A model generated the notes under the pieces. That model had not been told where the DNA came from and searched no databases. It was given only the letters and a program-made list of their open reading frames with translations. Position numbers and translations under genes: made by a program. DNA of 10,900 bases from an uncultured bacterium (GTDB lineage: Bacteria > Desulfobacterota > Desulfovibrionia > Desulfovibrionales > Desulfovibrionaceae), in assembly GCA_905215675.1 (NCBI GenBank), contig CAJMRA010000048.1, forward strand, positions 1 through 10,900, written 5' to 3'. Positions within the stretch are counted from its first letter, which is position 1, and each line of letters opens with the position of its first letter. Shown in pieces: positions 7,244 through 10,900 of the stretch.

Positions 7244-7779
7244 TGGAACGTATGGAATCGCTGGATGTTCTCGTACGGCAGGTCTTGCCGCTTGTCCTTC
7301 CCTGCCCGCGGGGCATGGTGCTGGATGCCCTGCAAGCCGTGGCCGCGCACTTCTGCGAACAGGCCGCCGTCTGGCGGGAACGTCTGGAGGAAGCGGGCGC
7401 GCAGGGAGAAGGCAGCATCCTTCTTTCCCTGCCGCGCGGAAGCCGTCTGGTACGGGTTCAGGCCGTCTGGCTGGATGACAACAGGCTTTCCCCGCAGGAT
7501 TTCCGCACCGCAGGCAGCGACGTCTGCCTGCGGACAGCCCTGCCCCGGGATTGCCGCGTCACGGTGGAAGCCGTGCTGCGCCCATCCCGACTGGCAGACA
7601 CGCTGCCGGAACGGCTTGTCGAGGCCTGGGGAGATGTTCTTGCCTATGGCGCACAGGCCCGGCTCAAGGCCATGTCCGGCCAGAACGTGGCATGGACGGA
7701 TGCCGCCGGGGCGCAGATTGCGCTGCAACAATACAACGAAGGTGTGGCACGGGCGCGTATCCGGGCCATGTCCCGGTAG
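7243..7779 (+). CDS. Putative neck/tail-joining protein
   Basis: The 178-residue product begins with VLPLVLPCPRGMVLDALQAVAAHFCEQAAVW (14-44). This matches a pattern I remember from podovirus neck/tail genes, 'VLPYVPGCP...AL..A...FC..S..W'. A middle part with beta character follows, then LADTLPERLVEAWGDVLAYGAQARLKAM (117-144) and a helical C-terminus. Its place between an adaptor-like gene and the tail fibre gene supports a tail-assembly role; the exact function is unknown. The frame is open back to an ATG at 7210, but GGGAGG (7231-7236) and the TAATG overlap with the preceding stop favour 7243. An ATG at 7252 is another possibility. The next gene's ribosome binding site overlaps this gene's stop. 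Confidence 0.7.
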   Translation: MERMESLDVLVRQVLPLVLPCPRGMVLDALQAVAAHFCEQAAVWRERLEEAGAQGEGSILLSLPRGSRLVRVQAVWLDDNRLSPQDFRTAGSDVCLRTALPRDCRVTVEAVLRPSRLADTLPERLVEAWGDVLAYGAQARLKAMSGQNVAWTDAAGAQIALQQYNEGVARARIRAMSR

Positions 7780-7788
7780 GAGATCGCC

Positions 7789-9756
7789 ATGAGCAACCTG
7801 CCTCTCGTCAACGTCACCGCCAGAGTCAACGACCAGCAGGGCCGCCCCGTGGCCGGGGCCGTGGTCAGAATGCGGCTGTGCGCGCCGGAAAAATATCAGG
7901 GCCTTGTCGTCCCCCGCGAAGCATCGCAGGTCACGGACGCCGCCGGTCTGGCCGTGCTGCGCGTCTTTCCCAATGCGCTGGGCTACGAGGGCAGCGAGTA
8001 TGACGTCCACATATCCTTTCCCGGTTCCGGGACGGGCGTCTGCGGCAGCGGTACCGACAGGCTGCCCGTACTGCGCCCCATCCGCGCCCATGCGGTCGTG
8101 CCGAACAGCGACTGCAATCTGTTCGATATCCTCAACCTGCCGCCCTATGAACAGCGGGGAGCCGGCTCCGTTCTTGCCGAGGAAGTGGCGGGCTATGCGG
8201 CGGCGGCCGCCGGAAGCGCCGATGCCGCCCGGAGCAGCGCCGCGGCGGCGGCCGGTTCCACCGCCGCCGTGCAGGCTGCCGCCGAAGCCGCCGGGGCCGC
8301 GCAGACCGCCGCGAAAGGCTTTGCCGAAGAAAGCGAACTGAACGTCCATCGCGTGCGCGAACTTGTTTCGGAAGTGGACGACCGCATCTGCGAATGGACG
8401 GAAAACGGCACGACGCAGGTGGAAACAGTCGCGCAGCGTCTGCTGACCGACGCCCGCCAGTGCATTGCGCAGGACAAGGCCGACGCCCTCAACGCCATTG
8501 AACAGCGTTCAGGAGAGGCCCTTGCCGAAGCGACGGAACGTCTTTCGGCCGCCCGCACGGAAGCCGTGCTTGCCGTCAATGAGGCAATGGCGACGGCCGT
8601 GCATGCCGTGGGAGATGCCCGCGATACGGCCCGAGATGATCTGACCGAAATGGCCGGGCAGTTTGAAGAAGATTTCCTGATGCTGGCCGAACGGGCCGAG
8701 TCCGCCGCCAGGCGTGCCGGATGCGCCTCGGCATCGGCCGCCAACAGCGCCACACGGGCCTGCGAATGCGCCACCCGTGCCGAAACGGCCGCAAAGGATG
8801 CCCTTCAGGCAAGGGAAGAAGCGACAGATGCCGCACGCCGTGCCGAGACCGCCGCCCAGTGCGTGAAAGCCGATGCCCAGCGCGCCGAGGCTGCGGCGGA
8901 TTCCGCCCGGAAGAGCGCCGATCATGCCGAAGGCTCAGCCCTTGCCGCCGGGAAGGCCGCGGAGGCCGCCGACGCCAGTGCCGATGATGCCAATCTGGCG
9001 GCGAAACAGGCGCTTGAGGCCCAGCAGGCCGCCGCCGCGGATCGGGACTATGTGGCGGGCGTGGCCGCCGATGTGGAACAGGCCGTCAGGGATGTGGCCG
9101 TGGACATGCTCACGCCGCAGGTGGTGAGCGAGGCCATCGACAAGGCCACGGCGGAAGCACAGACCCACGCGCAGGCGGCCGCCGACAGCGCCGCCGCCGC
9201 GGATGCCACACTGGAGGAAACGCGCCTCAGCGCCACGGAAGCGGCCCGTCAGGCCAATCTGGCAAAGCAACGGGCGGATCGTGCGGACAGCGCCGCACAG
9301 GCCGCCGAGGAATCTGCCAGGGCTGCGGATTGTGCGGCCACGCGGGCAAGCCAGAAGGCCGAGGACATCATGGCCCGCATGGCCGACGGCGTTACCGCCT
9401 CGTGGACAAGCGACACGGCGCTTGCCGCGGGGGAACTGCTGACCCTGCCGCCGAACTGCGGCTATTACCCCGGGCATCATGCCGTCAGCCTGTCCTGGGA
9501 CGGGCTTGTGTGCCATATCGGTCGGCAATTCGATGAGGTCGGGGACATCGGGATGCTTTCTCATGCGGTACGGCTGCATTTTGCCGCCCCGGCCCTGTCC
9601 GACTGGCAGGTACGCATCTGCGCGCATGTCGACATATCCGGCGACGACGGTTCGTCCTCCCTGCTGGAGGAACGCCTTGCCGCTGTCGAACGCACTCTTT
9701 CCCGGCTGGATCAGGATGCCGTGCGCTTCACGGCAGAGGAACCGGCCTCTCCGTAG
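7789..9756 (+). CDS. Tail fibre protein with Ala-rich coiled-coil shaft
   Basis: This 655-residue protein has four visible parts. Residues 1-105 form an Ig-like or carboxypeptidase-regulatory-like beta domain (VTARVNDQQGRPVAGAVVR; VTDAAGLAVLRVFPNALGYEGSEYDV), likely the anchor to the tail. A linker (106-124) includes NLFDILNLPPYEQ. Residues about 130-532 are an extremely Ala-rich helical region with many 'A.xAA..A' steps and charged Glu/Arg/Asp/Lys, expected to form a trimeric coiled-coil shaft. Residues about 538-613 form a small beta domain (AAGELLTLPPNCGYYPGHH; SWDGLVCHIG), and residues 622-641 a final short coil. It probably reaches the host surface; the receptor is unknown. The ribosome binding site TAGGAGA (7777-7783) overlaps the previous stop. 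Cys residues occur in the shaft (e.g. 312, 325, 327, 358, 515). Related C-terminal sequence recurs in the last gene of the window. Confidence 0.8.
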   Translation: MSNLPLVNVTARVNDQQGRPVAGAVVRMRLCAPEKYQGLVVPREASQVTDAAGLAVLRVFPNALGYEGSEYDVHISFPGSGTGVCGSGTDRLPVLRPIRAHAVVPNSDCNLFDILNLPPYEQRGAGSVLAEEVAGYAAAAAGSADAARSSAAAAAGSTAAVQAAAEAAGAAQTAAKGFAEESELNVHRVRELVSEVDDRICEWTENGTTQVETVAQRLLTDARQCIAQDKADALNAIEQRSGEALAEATERLSAARTEAVLAVNEAMATAVHAVGDARDTARDDLTEMAGQFEEDFLMLAERAESAARRAGCASASAANSATRACECATRAETAAKDALQAREEATDAARRAETAAQCVKADAQRAEAAADSARKSADHAEGSALAAGKAAEAADASADDANLAAKQALEAQQAAAADRDYVAGVAADVEQAVRDVAVDMLTPQVVSEAIDKATAEAQTHAQAAADSAAAADATLEETRLSATEAARQANLAKQRADRADSAAQAAEESARAADCAATRASQKAEDIMARMADGVTASWTSDTALAAGELLTLPPNCGYYPGHHAVSLSWDGLVCHIGRQFDEVGDIGMLSHAVRLHFAAPALSDWQVRICAHVDISGDDGSSSLLEERLAAVERTLSRLDQDAVRFTAEEPASP

Positions 9757-9926
9757 TTTTTTGTTACGGGGGGGAAGGCCCCCCATCCTTCCCCCAACGC
9801 GCTTCATACTGGAGGATGCGACGTTGCGGGAATGCCGACGCTTTTCATCAGGTAACCGTCCCCCGGCAGCGCAGAACGCGAACCGGAAACACGGCCTGAT
9901 TAACCTCAACACAGGGAGACTCTCTC
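9757..9926. other. Intergenic region with two mutually exclusive G/C hairpins
   Basis: This 170-base gap follows the fibre stop. It begins with T6 (9757-9762). Then GGGGGGAAGG-type sequence can pair two ways: GGGGGG (9769-9774) with CCCCCC (9779-9784), or GGGGGAAGG (9770-9778) with CCTTCCCCC (9787-9795). The T-run is upstream of the stem on the + strand, and no T-run follows on either strand, so this is not a standard intrinsic terminator. A 27-codon ORF (9816-9899) behind GGAGG-like sequence is possible but unsupported. GGGAG (9914-9918) is the ribosome binding site of the next gene. No confident promoter is visible. Confidence 0.5.
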
Positions 9927-10508
9927 ATGGCTGAAATCTTCAACGTGACCATGAAGAACAAGAACGGCGATACCCTCAATCCTTCCAGCATCGGCGAGCA
10001 GATTGCCCTCACCGCCCGGAACGGCGTGACGCAGGAGGATGTGCAGAAGGAACTGGAAGCCATTCACGGCAAGATGGACGGCCTGCTGAGCGAAGCCGAC
10101 GCCATGCAGTACAAGGGCGTCGTCAATGCAGACGGGGATATTCCCGCGACCTATGAACCGGGCTGGATGTGGAAGGTCGGCACGGCGGGCACGTACAAGG
10201 GCCAGACCTGCGAGGCGGGCGATCTGATCATCGCCAACGTGAGCCGTGCGGGTACGGACAATGCGGATACGGACTTCGACATTGTGCAGGGCAATGTGCC
10301 GCGCCCGGTTTCCGGCCCGGAAAGTTCCACGGCGGACACGCTTCCCGCCTTCGACAGCGAGGACGGCATGAAGCTCAAGAGCAGCGATCTCACCGTTACG
10401 GCCATGAAGGAGGCCGCCAAAAAGACCTCCGTCGTCATCGAGCACGGCGCGCCCATTCCCACGGACGAACTGCGGGCCGACGCCATCGTCTTTGAAAAGA
10501 CCGCCTAA
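9927..10508 (+). CDS. Head/tail fibre-like structural protein
   Basis: The 193-residue product has a polar N-terminus, then a segment (about 36-58) likely to be helical (TQEDVQKELEAIHGKMDGLL). The central part YKGVVNADGDIPATYEPGWMWKVGTAGTYKGQTCEAGDLIIANV (62-105) ends in DFDIVQGNV (116-124). This matches the pattern 'KG.V......P..Y..GW.Y.V...G...G..CE.GD.I......DW.VVQ' found in many phage head-fibre and tail-fibre proteins. A second fibre-like stretch (TADTLPAFDSEDGMKLKSSDLTV, 135-157) resembles the 'DRLPVFDG.TGK.LKDSG' repeats of phage fibres. It probably sits on the virion surface; whether on head or tail is not decidable here. GGGAG at 9914-9918 lies 8 bases before the ATG. It is separated from the long fibre by the G/C hairpin region. 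Confidence 0.72.
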   Translation: MAEIFNVTMKNKNGDTLNPSSIGEQIALTARNGVTQEDVQKELEAIHGKMDGLLSEADAMQYKGVVNADGDIPATYEPGWMWKVGTAGTYKGQTCEAGDLIIANVSRAGTDNADTDFDIVQGNVPRPVSGPESSTADTLPAFDSEDGMKLKSSDLTVTAMKEAAKKTSVVIEHGAPIPTDELRADAIVFEKTA

Positions 10509-10534
10509 CCACAGCATACGGGAGGGAAGCCGAC

Positions 10535-10849
10535 ATGCCGTTTACCATACGCAACGCACAGGGCGAAAGGCTGGGAGTGCTGCCGGACTCCCTCCCGGTG
10601 TCGCGGGAGATTGTTTCTCCCGCAGGATCGCGCGAGACCGTTGTTCCCGCCGGGGACCCGTGGACAACGCCGCCCTATACCGTGGGAGCGCATACCCTTG
10701 AAGTATTCCTTGATGGTTTGATCTGCGTCGCCGGGGATGCCGCAACCGCCCAGTACAGCGAGACGGGCACGCCCGGAGAACAGTCCGCCGCCATTATTTT
10801 TCACTTTGCCGTTGCGCCGGCCAGCGACGTGCTTTTCCGCGTACGCTAG
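10535..10849 (+). CDS. Small protein sharing the tail-fibre C-terminal domain
   Basis: The 104-residue product has an N-terminal strand-rich part (MPFTIRNAQGERLGVLPDSL), then a domain at about 38-104 that aligns with residues about 546-610 of the long fibre. Shared features in order are an 'AG..xTxPP' start, Y..G.H, a 'DGLxC..G' core, an acidic Gly-containing stretch, a Ser-Ala turn, 'FHFA/LHFA', a Ser-Asp pair, and a final 'RV/RI'. It is probably a virion surface protein, such as a fibre cap or fibre-associated protein; no enzyme motif is visible. GGAGGGAA (10521-10528) lies 6 bases before the ATG. The TAG stop (10847-10849) lies inside the repeat element at 10844-10900, so the present C-terminus coincides with the element's edge. 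Confidence 0.68.
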   Translation: MPFTIRNAQGERLGVLPDSLPVSREIVSPAGSRETVVPAGDPWTTPPYTVGAHTLEVFLDGLICVAGDAATAQYSETGTPGEQSAAIIFHFAVAPASDVLFRVR

Positions 10850-10900
10850 AGCGTTTCACCTTTGAAAAAGGTGAAAACGCGAGGCGGCGGCACAGCGCCG
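10844..10900. repeat. Second, inverted copy of the 125-bp element, cut by the window edge
   Basis: Read in reverse complement, this segment matches 5926-5981 nearly base for base: the CGGCGCTG start, the GCCGCCGCCTCGCG core, the ACCTTTTTCAAAGGTGAAA hairpin and the CTCTAGCG end all correspond. The visible differences are a few C/T changes and one extra base. The hairpin here is longer: TTTCACCTTT (10854-10863) pairs with AAAGGTGAAA (10867-10876), extendable to GCGT/ACGC around a bulged A. The element therefore occurs at least twice here, in opposite orientation. It provides the TAG stop of the preceding 104-residue gene, and the rest of this copy should lie just beyond the window. Confidence 0.8.

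Noticed and set aside
7156..8349. Long minus-strand ORF (397 codons) opposite neck and fibre genes
   Set aside because: It spans gene boundaries of well-supported + strand genes, and its Gly/Arg/His-rich translation has no recognisable domain; treated as a shadow.
9816..9899. 27-codon ORF in the gap after the fibre gene
   Set aside because: It is preceded by a GGAGG-like site, but the site abuts the ATG with no spacer, and the short product has no recognisable feature.
1..10900. CRISPR array, tRNA, integrase or defence system
   Set aside because: I found no regularly spaced repeats, no tRNA-like cloverleaf and no ORF with such motifs; the whole window is accounted for by phage structural and lysis genes plus the repeat element.

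Overview
The window is a late structural module of a tailed phage or prophage, most consistent with a short-tailed (podovirus-type) virion built on an N4-gp56-family major capsid protein. All thirteen credible genes lie on the + strand. They are tightly packed, with several 1- or 4-base start/stop overlaps, which points to one polycistronic late transcript. The DNA is GC-rich with GC-rich third codon positions, so long antisense ORFs appear as shadows. The intergenic repeats and gene style recall Desulfovibrionaceae (Desulfovibrio/Bilophila-like gut sulfate or sulfite reducers). That host guess comes from memory and is not proven by anything in the window.

Layout: (1) 1-135, a C-rich leader containing a 13-base direct repeat, then a small hairpin that overlaps the ribosome binding site of the first gene. 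(2) 136-1492, a lysis cassette: a pesticin/T4-lysozyme-like endolysin, a small holin-like membrane protein, and a coiled-coil protein with a C-terminal membrane anchor. (3) 1489-5856, the head module: portal, a 75-residue helical protein, a probable scaffold, and the major capsid protein. (4) 5854-5978, a 125-bp palindrome-rich repeat with perfect 12-bp terminal inverted repeats. (5) 6021-7779, three small head-completion/neck-type genes. (6) 7789-10849, an appendage module: a 655-residue alanine-rich tail fibre, a 193-residue fibre-like protein and a 104-residue protein. An inverted, truncated copy of the 125-bp repeat starts at 10844 and runs off the window.

The genes fit one programme. Scaffold and capsid protein assemble the prohead around the portal, neck proteins seal it and attach the tail, fibres contact the host, and the lysis genes release the particles. 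Terminase, integrase, replication and repressor genes are not in the window, so prophage versus free phage cannot be decided here. I see no defence system, RNA gene, CRISPR array or cargo operon. The most interesting points are the paired repeat elements whose end supplies the TAG stop of the gene before each one, the domain shared by the fibre C-terminus and the last small protein, the lysis cassette translationally coupled to the portal gene, and the hairpin over the endolysin ribosome binding site.
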